Positions 12,284-23,421 of a stretch of 64,000 nt of DNA are shown in pieces. The position numbers were made by a program, and so were the translations under genes. The notes beneath the pieces were generated by a model. The model had not been told where the DNA came from and did not search any database. It worked only from the letters and a program-made list of their open reading frames with translations. Source of the stretch: Sesamum alatum. Its lineage: Eukaryota > Streptophyta > Magnoliopsida > Lamiales > Pedaliaceae. Positions within the stretch are counted from its first letter, which is position 1; each line of letters opens with the position of its first letter. The stretch covers positions 27,593,966-27,657,965 of the forward strand of contig JACGWO010000001.1 in assembly GCA_034509735.1 (NCBI GenBank), written 5' to 3'.

Positions 12284-12531
12284 ACAATATGATGGGAGAT
12301 CGAAATGCTATAACAATACCCACACAAGAGAATATGAACACACAACCAATTTCCAATACCCAAAACCAAATTCCAAGCAATCATACCCAATAACCACTTT
12401 CAAGTTAATAGTTTATTTCCCCACATGGCTCAGCCAAGTTGATGAAGAAACCAATGACAGCAACCACACATACCCACAAGTTCATCTCACAAAGGAAACT
12501 TTAGACAGAATCATAAGGCCATGGAAGCATG
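12284..12531 (+). pseudogene. LINE ORF1, DUF4283 N-terminal part (split)
   Basis: One frame reads YPQVHLTKETLDRIIRPWK, which matches the start of the DUF4283 region of plant L1-type ORF1 (a residue pattern ending in R..PW). The frame stops at the solo LTR at 12532. Removing that LTR and one copy of the 5-bp duplication continues it directly into HALIIQTTG at 14674, the next conserved part of the domain. This is therefore the left piece of one ORF1 split over 12284-12531, 14669-14906 and 63869-63964. Confidence 0.6.
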
Positions 12532-14122
12532 TGTTAGTGTAAATAACTAGAAAGTCAATTAGATTAGTTATTATGTAATTTATATGTAGGATGTTTTTCA
12601 TTGTAATGTTGAATTATATGAATAAAGTAAAATTCTTGATGGCCTTCTTTGTCGTTCTTTACTTACATTACCTATTAGGCATGTCACGGACAAAGGTCAC
12701 GGACCTTTCATAACCAATGAAGTCGGGCCCTGCATATAATGGCGACTATGAAACTAACTTCTGAGAGTTGGTTTGAAAATTTTCAAGTTGAGAACCTTAA
12801 AATTTGGTTATCGAAAGAGACTTCCACTAGGTAATGCATATGGGTGTCAAGTTTCATTGACACATGGAAGCCCGAGGCATTATCAATATGACTTTCACTC
12901 CTAGGCTGCGATAGTACAGGATTTAGTCCTAATATTTGAGGGGCCACAGTAACCTCGTGCCTGGGGGCGACTATATCTAGGTCTTGGCAAATGTGGATGT
13001 GTCTTAATATGTTCATCATAAGCCCTGTTCTGGTGCAGTCGAAACATCTATGGCAACTAGTGAGTTCCAAGAAAGAATCCATTACCCACCATGATATGAT
13101 TGTGATTTCTTATGTACTCTGATGTCTATTGTTCCGCAAAAAGACCGTAGCTACAGTTAATGATCAAATAGGAGTGGGTTTTCTATGTTGATCAATGGAG
13201 AAATACAATTAGAGTATTATACACAGATGTATGGTTGATAACGGAGACACTTAATAATCCCATGCCCTAGACTAAGACTAAAAAATTTTGTGATGGAAGG
13301 ACCACACGTGTATGGTACTCGCATGCTCACAATTCACGACAATATTCACCTATTCTCTAATGCCATTAACTGTTGTTAGGCAACCACCCATGGTAGTAGG
13401 TACTCATGGATTAAGGGTTAATCAGGAATGATTAATTAAAATTTAATTTAATTAACCTAATGCAAATTAGTTACCAGAATAAATTGTCTTTGACACAAGG
13501 CCAAGTTTAACTGAAGGGGAACCTAAAGGATCACACAGAAATCTCTATCAAAGGAGGAGAATCAGTTTTGAATTAATTATCATGGAGAGTAATTAATTTA
13601 AAGTGTTTAAACTAATTACTCTGTGAATAATATGATTATTTTATTTCGAGACCCCATATGATGGAATCTCAAGATTTCATTAATAAGATTAATTAAATTT
13701 GGGTTAAGCTCAATTAAATTAATATGATTATTTTAATGTTGGACCGCATTAATTAATGAGATTAATTAATCGGTAGATGGGCTCAGTTTATTTAATGGGA
13801 TTAAATAAATTGATTTGAGATTTTTAATTAATATTGATTAGTTCAACTAGGTTTTTAGAATGTTTGGGCTTAAATTAAATGGTTAATTAATTTCAAGCTG
13901 GTCCATCCTTTAAAGTCTAGGCATAGCCCACCATTGACTAGCTCCTAAACATGAAAAGTGAGAAAAGTCAAACTCCTCCCACATTAGGAAGTAGATGGCC
14001 GAAGATCAAGGGTGATTCTCCCTTGAATTTTCGTCCATACAAATACACATAAATAAGAAAGTTGTTTCTAAGTTTTATGTGATATATTGCCTTGTGTGCT
14101 CACAACCCCCCCCCCCCCTCCC

Positions 14123-14165
<43 letters not shown>

Positions 14166-14668
14166 ACTCGCCCTCTCTTTCTTGCTCACTCTCCCTCTCT
14201 CTCGTCCAAACACATGTACAAGCATACACTTGTGCTTTCAATCCATGGACTAGTTTTCAGAGGTTAAGACGTTTGACTGAGTGCACTAATCAATAGTGTT
14301 TTGTCAATCTCTCTTTTTGTTTAGAAGTTATTCTAATCATCTATGGTAATTCTAAGACCATTAACAAGTAATCGAATAGTCCCTTTGATATAGGTGGTGT
14401 GGATACCATTGAAGAGAATGCCATATTTGTGCTTGCATGAACGGAAGAAGGATTTCAAGCATTGGAGAAAGGACGAGCATGTGAAAGGTAATTTCTAATT
14501 TATTTTTTTAGCGTTCCTCTTTATTTAAATTCACTACGTCATGTTTGTATTTGAGTGCTTGAATGATCGGGAACATGGGATTCAGTCCCATTATTTATAT
14601 TGTTTTTTATTTTATTTACTACTTTTCACTGCGTTTATTAAGTTCCCGGGCCTATGCCAAACCTTTCA
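12532..14668 (+). mobile_element. Solo LTR, family C, in LINE ORF1
   Basis: Starts TGTTAGTGTAAATAAC and ends CCTATGCCAAACCTTTCA, comparable with the LTR end of element A. The flanks GCATG and GTGTG are a decayed 5-bp duplication; excising the LTR with one copy restores the LINE reading frame. It keeps the general U3 order but is the most divergent LTR here, and it contains the C/CT simple repeat at 14106-14166. Confidence 0.75.
14106..14166. repeat. Poly-C followed by (CT)n microsatellite
   Basis: About 14 consecutive C, then CT dinucleotides, in the promoter-proximal part of the family C LTR. Pyrimidine-rich leader sequence is common downstream of plant LTR promoters. Confidence 0.85.
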
Positions 14669-14906
14669 GTGTGCCCTCATCATACAAACAACAGGTACAA
14701 CACGACACCAAGGAAGCCTTCAAGCATATCTAAAAAGAATATAGAACACTACTAACAAGTTTACCTTCATCGAACTAGGACTGGGTTTCTGTGTGCTGAT
14801 TTGTTATGGAACACTGACTTGACTTCCATAGCATTTGTGGAGGATGTTCTCCTGAAGTTGGTCCTCTCGTTTGTTGCAACTGAACATTTAATGGACTACT
14901 TGTATA
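14669..14906 (+). pseudogene. LINE ORF1, DUF4283 middle part
   Basis: Continues the split LINE ORF1 with ALIIQTTG, LQAYLKRI, then a TAG where the family has Trp, and IELGLGFCVLI, matching the pattern of the DUF4283 domain (NALIVKLLG, L..RL..LW, DLG..FFL). It ends at GTATA, the duplication flanking element A, and resumes at 63869. Confidence 0.55.
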
Positions 14907-15548
14907 TGTTAGAATAGGTGACCGTCAGGCCAATTGTTTGGCTCTTAGTAAACTATTCTAGACGATCTTTTTCAATAATATGTTAATTTAAGAAATGTTC
15001 TTTGGTCATCTTCATCATATGTTTTAAACATTATATTTATATGAGCATTTGGTTGAAGCCCTTAGATCAATTATGCTACGGGGTTGGCTCGCGCATATGA
15101 TGGTGACCATGAAACCAACCTCTATGGTTTGATCTAAAATATTCCAAGTCGAAGAATTGGTCGAGACAAGGCATCGACCATTCCTTAAAGACTTGCACTA
15201 ATCGATGCATTCATATGATGAATGCCGAGTTTCATAGAGAGATACGTATGACGTCTGCGCACTTTAGTGGGTACTTGATAAAGAGTTATCTCACTGAATT
15301 GACTTGCAGGAGTTGTTATATGGAAGCCCTATATGCATGATCGGTATGACTAGAAACTTCTCAGCTACGATAGTGCACTAACTAGTCCTTAGACTTGAGG
15401 TTCCACAGTAACCTTGTGCATAGTACGGCTATGACTTGATCATGTCCAATGTGGTCTCAAGTTTCATCCTGGATCACTATACGGTCATGTTTCAGACATA
15501 GGTGAAGTATGCATGGAGGTTGGTGAGTTCCAAGATAGCATCTGCTGC

Positions 15549-15565
15549 TTATCATGAGATGATAA
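15549..15565 (+). other. Conserved U3 hairpin, element A version
   Basis: Arms TTATCAT and ATGATAA with loop GAG. At the same place between matching flanks, other LTR families have CTGTCA/TGACAG or CCATCAT/ATGATGG, so pairing is kept while the sequence changes. Confidence 0.6.
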
Positions 15566-16431
15566 CAAACCTCCTATGTTCTCTACAATATGCGTTCCTC
15601 GAAGCTCATGGCCATGGCTGTTGATCAAATAGGAGAATGATTTTTCCTATATTGATAAATTGGAAGCATAACTTGAAGAGTTGATACATAGACATCAAAG
15701 TCGATAATGGGAATCGGTAACTAATTCCATACCCAAAACTTTGATCGGGAGGTTAGTAACGGAGGGACCGTATCTGCATAGTACGCGTAGCTCACAGGTT
15801 CACGCAATAATTCACCTATTCTCTAGTGCCATGGACCATTGCTAAATGGCCACACATGGTGACAGGTACCCTCCAATTAAGGAGTTAATTGAGGGTGATT
15901 AACTATGATAAGATCTAATTAATCTAATACAAGTAAGTTGCTGATTAAATTGTATATGTAATATAAAGCCCAAGTCTAGCTGAGTAGTTAACCTAAAGGG
16001 TCACACACAAATCTATGATGGAATTATTGGAGTATATTTATAGAATTAATTATGGAGAATAAATTAATTAATTTAAGGAGTTAAATTAATTGATTGAAAT
16101 GATTTATGAAATCATTTGATGGGAATATTAAATAATACGATTATTTAACTTGGACTCTAAATTCACAAGCATTAATTTGATTAAGTAAGACTTGTGATAG
16201 ATTAAACAAGATTAATCAATTTGAACTTGAAAATTAATTAATTAGATTAATTGATTTGAGCTTATATTTGATTAAATAATTAAATATCATTGGCTAAATA
16301 ATTAGTTGGGAATTAATTAAAATTGGACTTAATCCTATTAAAAATTAAGCTAAAGCCCAAGACCTTAGCCCAAGCCCACAAGACAAGATTCATTGAACAT
16401 AGACATGACTTGTTTTCATCTTTAGATGAAG

Positions 16432-16538
16432 GAGAAAATATGAGTCATGCTAAAGCTTGTCTATAGAGATGACAAGTGTAAAAGGAGAAAAGATAAGTCA
16501 TGTTAGAACTTGCCTATGAAGAAGACAAGTGTTCAAAG
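16432..16538 (+). repeat. Two tandem 54-bp units in U3, upstream of TATA
   Basis: Units start GAGAAAAKATRAGTCATG and end with GACAAGTGT plus a few bases. The second copy is at 16485. The same pair occurs at 63127-63234 in the 3' LTR. Position just upstream of the TATA box suggests enhancer repeats like those in U3 of other plant copia elements; function is inferred. Confidence 0.65.
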
Positions 16539-16592
16539 AGCAAGACAAAAAAGCCTTGTCTACATTCATTGTATCTAGTGCAAAGGAATGCC

Positions 16593-16600
16593 TATAAAAA
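16593..16600 (+). promoter_or_regulatory. TATA box of element A 5' LTR
   Basis: CCTATAAAAAGGGG, identical in the 3' LTR at 63289. It places the U3/R border about 30 bases downstream, roughly 1.7 kb into the LTR. Confidence 0.65.
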
Positions 16601-16853
16601 GGGGTACAAAGCAAGAGATTCATATACCATATTTCAACATACAAAGGTACAAAAAACTCTTGCTTTCCTTTTACTCTCTAGCTCTTAGACTTTCTCTCCT
16701 TCAAAGCTAGAAAGTCTAGCTGTCACTTTAGCATTGGTCTTATGTTCATTACTCATCACCAAAAGAGAAGAATTCCCTTGATTTCTCCATAGATTAATAG
16801 TTGATCTACCTTAATCGTCCAATACCGACTAGCATAGGTTAGAGGGTGATTCC

Positions 16854-19065
16854 TGTTAGAACAGGTGACCAGAAAGCCAATAGGTTTGGCGTTTTGTAAC
16901 CTATTTGACAACTTGATGTAAATATAATATTATGTGATGAATAAAATGAGTGTTCGTCACCAATGGTACCTTCTTTGTTGCGCTCATTTTACATATATTA
17001 AAATGGTGTTTTACTTATATTGCAACAAAGCCCACAGACCACGATTAACAACTCATGTAGTTGGGCCATGCATTGGATGGTGGTCATGAAACCAACTGAT
17101 TAAGAGTTGGGTCTGAAACGTTCCAAGTCAAGGACCTCAAGACAGGGCATCGAGAGTCCTATAGAGACTTGCATCAACAGTCGTGTTCATTGGATGAGTG
17201 CCATATTTCATCGGCGATAAGCGTGGGATGCCTACACGATCTTGATGGGTTGGTTGATTGGGGTCGAGCCGACTGGACTGACTCGCAGGGATCATCATAT
17301 GGAAGCCTTGGAGGCTTGGTCGGTATGATTGGATTTTTCTTGTTCCGATAGTACGGGAGTAGTCCTCAGACTTGAGGAACCATGGCAGCCGCGTGCACAG
17401 GACGACTGTATCTTGGATCTGGCGAGAGGTGATCATTCTGTAAGATGATCATTATAAGCCTTATCTAGTGCAGTCGGAATGTGTAGCGAGGACTGTAGGT
17501 TCCAAGAAGAAGATCAGTCCCCTATCAGTATGTGACAGAGGCATCTCATATGCACTCGGAGACACGTTCATGTTGTTAAAAGCTGTGGCCACAGTGGTTG
17601 GTCGAACAGGGAATGGTTTTCTGTGTCGACAAAATGAGGCATGCATAGTCTCGAGTATTAAGCATAGATGCCTAGTCAATGATGGGAACCGATGCCCAAT
17701 TCCATACCTTAGACTAAGGCCGAGAGACAGTAGACGGAAGGACCGCATCCGTACAGAATCGACGCCTAAATATTCACGCCAACATTCACCTAGTCTCTAG
17801 TGCCATGGACTGTTGCTAGACGGCCACCCATGGTAACGGGCCCTTGTGGGACACAGACCCAAGTCTAGCTGAGGGTGAACCTAAAGGGTCACACACAAAT
17901 CATCGAGAAGATTGAGGGATTGACTTGGAGTCAATCTCGAAGGATGAATAAGTAATTGGATTACTTAAGGGATTGTCAATTGGATGGATGGGCCGATATT
18001 GTATCGGGCCCTCGTTTAATCGATAAATGGGATTTATCGATTAAATATGGAAAGTTGAGAAGTTGGATCTTTTGATTGGATTAAAAGGTCAACGGGAATT
18101 ATTTAAATGGACATTAGATTAAATTGGATTTAATTTTTGGGTTCGTCGTAACTGGATTACGATAAAACCTGGTCCGTTAAATTTTGACCCGAGATGAGAA
18201 TTAATTTCTATTTTGGAATAGGAAGAAGTTGGATTTCTTCCTTAAATGAGCATGGCCAAAAATGCCACCTTGGAGGGAGCAAAATTCGGCCATGTTGGAT
18301 GCATGGTGGTAGTTGACTTGTCTCTTTTGGTAAGAGACAAATCAACTCCAATCAAGCCCTTCCTTTTTGGTATGATTTGATCATACCTTAAAAGTTGGTA
18401 GGCTTGATTGAAGAATTAATGGTGATTGATTGGGATGTATCTAGATATCCTGGGATGAACCTAGACACATTCCAATAATCACATTAATTATGTATAAATA
18501 TTAGTATATACTAACACCTATGTAAGAGATTTCATTATTCATCTTTTCTAGGAAAAGAAGACTAAAATTGGCCACTCCTCTCTCTCAAACTTTCAGCCCT
18601 CTCTCCCTTTTCTTACTAGTGTTCTTCATTTGATCTTGGATCAAAAGGGAAGAACAAAGTAAGTTTAAGAAGAACACTAATCAATAGTGTTTGTCTTCTT
18701 AAACCGATTCCTTCTAAACCCGTTTTCTTCTAGCAAGGAGAACGTGAGTTTCTTCCAGTGTGGTGTAGATCACCTTTGGAGAGTTCATAGAACTTGGTGA
18801 ACATTCCAAAGAAGGAACAAAGCAAGTATCCATGCACACGTGAAAACTACGAAGGTAACGATTAATTACGTTTTCATTGTTTTTATTTCATCTATGCCCT
18901 ATGTATGGTATGTGCTTTAATATTGATACATCCTACATCGAACGCCCGGTTGAGCACCCAAGGGTAAACCTCTTGGGATTATGTTTATTTATTTGTTTAA
19001 AGTTTATGTACTTTTCATGCTTCTCGCTTCCGCTCGCACTCCTGGGCGGATCCACTTGTTCTTCA
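16854..19065 (+). mobile_element. Solo LTR, family B, inside 5' LTR of element A
   Basis: Starts TGTTAGAACAGGTGACC and ends GGATCCACTTGTTCTTCA. Flanks ATTCC and ATTTC are a 5-bp duplication with one transition. Without it the A LTR reads GATTCCATCATAAGTGG, as in the intact 3' LTR at 63548. It carries an exact CTGTGGCCACAG palindrome at 17583-17594. Confidence 0.88.
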
Positions 19066-19384
19066 ATTTCATCATAAGTGGTGTGGACTAGCTTTAGAGG
19101 GAAGACACTTGTGTTCCTACCGTGAACAACAATTAAAAGCAGTTCCGTTTTGACGTTCCACCAATTTTAAGGTAAGGTCGTTCTTGAGAAAGTTCAAGTA
19201 ACCAACATCAACCGGAAAGCAAGAAAGGTTGGTTTCTCTTAACTATTCCATTGACAGCCTTTTATGCATAAGATTCACGTCGTGATAGCAACGAGCAATT
19301 TGATTGCTAATTATAATATTGTTTCTAATTAAAATTTTAATTTTCGCTACGTTTAACGTCTCAGGGCTTATACGAAGCTAATAG

Positions 19385-19396
19385 TGGTATCAGAGC
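19385..19396 (+). promoter_or_regulatory. Primer binding site, element A
   Basis: TGGTATCAGAGC, complementary to the 3' end of plant initiator methionine tRNA, lies one base after the 5' LTR. It is the start site of minus-strand cDNA synthesis. Confidence 0.9.
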
Positions 19397-19553
19397 CCGA
19401 TCATGCAAGTCAATTGAATTTATTTTGGTTTGATGTGATTTAATCGGATTAAATTACTTAACGATTTAATTTTATGTGTTAATCTTTTGATGTGTTGAAT
19501 TTAATTCTTGGGCATATTTCAATTGTTGAAATTTGATTCTATTGTGTTACACC

Positions 19554-19649
19554 TTCCGCCTACATGGCCGGATTTATCTTCCACCTACATGGTCAGATTC
19601 TTCCGCCTATGTAGTCGGATTTTTCTTCCGCCTACATGGTCGGATTTAA
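19554..19649 (+). repeat. Four tandem units in the leader of element A
   Basis: Units begin at 19554, 19579, 19601 and 19626 with TTCCRCCTAYRTRG and end in GGATTT or AGATTC. They are not seen in the E leaders. Confidence 0.75.
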
Positions 19650-19738
19650 TGGAGACATTTTGTGAATTCTCAACTTTGTTTTTAATTTTGATGGCAATTC
19701 AGAATAATATTAAAAAAAAATTGTGAAAAATGGCACAG

Positions 19739-19855
19739 TGTGCAGCACAGGCACCAGTTGCTTGCCGGTGCGCGCCTTGCGGCCTTGCTGGGCAGCGCGC
19801 AGGGCCTTCGCGCACGGCCCTGCCGGCGTGCTGTTGGTGGCTGTTTTTTGCTCCT
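19739..19855 (+). other. Short GC-rich island in the leader of element A
   Basis: GC-rich patch in AT-rich surroundings, with the perfect arms GCAGGGCC and GGCCCTGC around a 9-base loop. It lies where the E elements have much larger GC hairpin arrays. Confidence 0.5.
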
Positions 19856-20626
19856 GGCATCGAAATTTTGAATTTCTGATTTTATTTTTCTTATTATTCT
19901 GAATATTTTAATTTTTTAAAAATGCATATATATATATATATTATTTTCTTAATTTGTATATGGATATAAATTGAGAAAGAAAATTGAATTTTCGCTTTCA
20001 ATTTGATCAGAAAAATTCAACATATTCTCCTAATATGATTAGGAAAATTTCTTGGAAAGTCCAAGTTAATTTGACATTATGAATCAAGTGCTCATAAATT
20101 AAATTCAATTTCATTCCATGAAAAACATCATGTGATTTAACATAAGAAATTAAATTCTTTTGTTTTATTGGATCTAAATATATATACATGATATTATTTG
20201 CATATATGGTATGTAATATCTTTGTGTAATAAATGTATGGGATGACTAAGGGATCATGATCATCCAACAAGGGCATGCTAGGTTTTATTTCTTGTATATA
20301 TGTTAATATGGCTCTGCTTGACTTTCATACCTACACTTTACATTGTATATGATAAACAAGCAAACAAGAATAAAACATCGTGATGAGGTCTTGCATAAAC
20401 AAATGGTTTGAACCCTCAATTGGAGTGTCCAAGTTAAAATATTAAGCCCGTGATGGATACAATCAAATTAGATTTGATAATCCAGACCTTCCATCCATAG
20501 TGACAAAGTATGAGATGCTATCACCTTTCAATTTTTCATTGTCTCAGGAGTCATGGAATAATTTGGAAGTAGTGAAAAGTTGTACTATCACTATGAACAA
20601 GTAGATTACCTACTATCACTCTATCT

Positions 20627-20637
20627 CACGACTCGTG
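20627..20637 (+). other. Leader palindrome CACGACTCGTG
   Basis: Inverted repeat around one central base, in the same context (CTCACGA.TCGTGG) as at 28130-28140 (minus element), 41189-41199, 46326-46336 and 46405-46415. Confidence 0.55.
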
Positions 20638-21007
20638 GAGGGCGATAGTAGGTGGTCTTTTGGTCGATGGGTTAGGCTTAACATGCAGTAACATAATTCA
20701 CTTGGAGCCCTTGGGATTATGTGAAAAATAAGGTAAAACTCCTTGGGGATCTTATAAGATGAGAATGGTGAAAGTCACCTCCCATAGAATTGTTTTCATG
20801 CGAATCGTAACAGCGGGGTATGAAATTCGTTTTATGGACCTCAAGCCCACTAGGAAAAATGGTTCTCGAAAATCCACATGGGGTTTATGGAATTTTGAAG
20901 AAATAGTGAGAGCAATTTATGATTAAAGACCATATTGTAAATTTAATTAACATTGATTGAAAGAATGCTAAAATATCCATTTTTTCTTCTTTTCTCGTAG
21001 ATCGAAA

Positions 21008-23421
21008 ATGTCTAAAAGTCCACTTGCTACCATACTTGAGACAAACAAACTTGTTGGAACCAACTATGCTGACTAGCTTAGGAATCTCAAAATTATTTTG
21101 GATTCCGAGAAACACTCTTATGTGTTGGAATCTCGTCCTCCCATTGAGCTTCCCGAGGATTCGACTGACGAAGAACGTGTGACGTTCCAACGTTGGATCG
21201 ATGATGACCTTCAAGCCCGTTGCCTTATGCTGGCATCTATGTTCAATGAACTGCAAAAGCAACACGAGCACCTTAAGCATGTATATGAGATCTTTGTACG
21301 CTTACAAGAGTTGTTTGTGGTACAAGATTGGCATATAAGATATGCAACATCAAAGGAGTTCTATCGGGCAAAGATGACTGAGGGGTCATCTGTTCATTAC
21401 CACGGCATCAAGATGCTTTCTCTCATTGAGAAGTTAGAATCTTTGAACACAAGCATGAATAATGACTCTTACATAGATGTGATCTTACAGTCATTACCGC
21501 CGTCTTTTGATCAATTTGTTGTTAATTACAATATGAACGATCTTGATAAGACTGTTCCTGAATTGATCAATATGCTTATGCAATACGACGCTACTATAAA
21601 GAAGCTTGCACCAGTAATGCTAGCAACCCCATCCACGTCTTTCTCCATGACCAAAAATGTCAAGAAATATAGGAGAAATGGAAAAGGAAGGAAGAAAAGC
21701 AATAAGGACGGCCGAGGGAAGAACAAAAGGAAAAAAGATAATCAAGGCCAATCCAGCAAATTATGAGTGTCATCACTACCACGAAAAAGGCCATTGGAAG
21801 AGGAATTGCAAGAAGTTTCTTGCAACAGTGCAAGGTATTTTCGTTGTTGAAATTAATATGGTTGCTAATAATGCTTCTTGGGTATTAGATACCAGTTGTG
21901 GAACTCATATTTGAAATGATTTGCAGGCAATGAGAAGAAGCAAAAAGTTAGGTGAAGGGGATGTGATCCTCAGGCTTGGAGACGGCAAGCAAGTTGCTGC
22001 TGAAGCTATTGGAACTGTTCACTTAGCTATTAACAAGGATGTTAGGATAGTACATAATAGTTGGTATTATGTACCAAGTATGATAAGAAACATTGTATCT
22101 TTACCTCCTCTTTGATGACGAGGGGTATGAATTTTGTGTATCAAAACAATGTTTCTACTTAATGAGGAATGGTTCTTCTATTTTACTTGGCACTTTAATA
22201 AATGGTTTATATACTATCCAACAACATTTAATGATTATGAACGTTCAACACAAACGAAAATTGGATGATCAAGAAAATGCACAAACATGGCACGCTAAGT
22301 TGGGTCACATTTCCAAGGATAGGATGAAGAGGTTGATTGACTCTAAGAATCTAGAAATAGAGAACTTAGATACTCTTTCAACTTGTGATTCTTGTTTCAA
22401 GGGAAAAATGACCAAAACACCATTTATTGAACAAATTAGCCGTGCCACTGCACTGTTGGATTTAATCCACACAGATGTTTGTGGACCTTTAAGTACTCCA
22501 GCTAGAGGAGGATTTTCTTACTTCATAACCTTTACCGATGATCACTCACGGTTGGGTTATGTGTACTTAATGAAGTACAAGTCTGAAGTATTTGAAATGT
22601 TCAAAGAATTCAAACTTGAAGTAGAAAATCAAATTAGATGAAAAAATTAAGACCATTCGATCTGATCGTGGTGGTGAATACTTAAGTGGTGAATTCTTGA
22701 ATTACTTAAAAGATAATGCGATTCTCTCTCAATGGACTCCTCCTGCAACACCACAACTTAATGACGTAGCTGAGAGGAGGAACCGAACTTTGTTGGACAT
22801 GGTTCGTTCCATGATGAGTTCTACTACATTACCTCTTTCTTTTTGGGTCTATGCGTTAGAAACGGCGGCCAAGTTATTAAATATGGTGCCATCTAAGGCT
22901 GTACCCAAAACACCATATGAAATATGGCATGGCAAACCACCCTCTTATAAGTATTTGAGAATATGGGAGTGTCCCGCATATGTCAAAAGACTAGTGGGAG
23001 ATAAGTTCGATACGAGATCCATCTTATGTAGATTTGTTGGATATCCGAAAGAAACTGTAGGATACTACTTCTATGATCCCTCGGAACAAAACGTGTTTGT
23101 TTCGAGAAATGAAGTGTTCTTGGAAAAGAATTTTCCTTCGGATACTCAAAACAAAGAGATGCAACTCGAAGAGTCGAGTGATGCATCGCCTATGGAAGAA
23201 ATGACACCCATACTGCCTCACAATGAACCTTTTGATTTTACACATCCTCTGAGAAAGTCGGCTAGGGTCTCTAAACAGCCTGAGCGATATGGTATGCTAG
23301 CCTTGACTGGTCAATTGGATAGTGATCCAAAGACATTCGAAGAGGCGATATCTGACATCGATTCGGGTAGATGGCTTGAGGCCATGAGATCCGAAATGGA
23401 CTCCATGAACTCCAACAAGGT
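21008..23421 (+). pseudogene. Copia gag-protease-integrase-RT start (element A)
   Basis: ATG at 21008 begins MSKSPLATILETNK as in E-beta. Gag has a TAG where others have Trp (codon after NYAD), then a CCHC knuckle, CHHYHEKGHWKRNC (third conserved position kept; second Cys replaced by Tyr). The protease motif reads VLDTSCGTHI followed by TGA in place of Cys. Integrase shows the HHCC finger (HAKLGH; TCDSC) and the catalytic residues in HTDVCGP, FTDDHSR and the RGGEY region. The frame shifts at about 21770, 22110 and 22640. RT starts normally (DIDSGRWLEAM) and is cut by the minus LTR at 23422. Confidence 0.88.

Larger units (their letters stand above)
14907..19383 (+). repeat. 5' LTR of element A (about 2.26 kb plus nested solo LTR)
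   Basis: Pairs with 61590-63868. It ends GAAGCTAATA (CA changed to TA), one base before the tRNA primer site. The U3 carries the TTATCAT/ATGATAA hairpin at 15549-15565, a CATGGCCATG palindrome at 15607-15616, two 54-bp repeats at 16432-16538 and TATAAAAA at 16593. It is split at 16854 by a family B solo LTR. Confidence 0.88.
19397..21007 (+). other. Untranslated leader of element A (1.6 kb)
   Basis: No credible ORF between primer site and the gag ATG. It contains four 22-25-bp tandem units (19554-19649), a short GC-rich island (19739-19855), AT-rich sequence, and the palindrome at 20627-20637. Its 3' part matches the leaders of the E elements in order, including the stretch before gag. Confidence 0.7.

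Noticed and set aside
14541..14744. 67-aa ORF near 14541 as a small membrane protein
   Set aside because: Its first half is the end of LTR C and its second half is LINE ORF1; the ORF crosses the LTR border.
20885..21280. 131-aa minus-strand ORF opposite gag
   Set aside because: Shadow of gag of element A; no domain and not conserved opposite the other gag copies.
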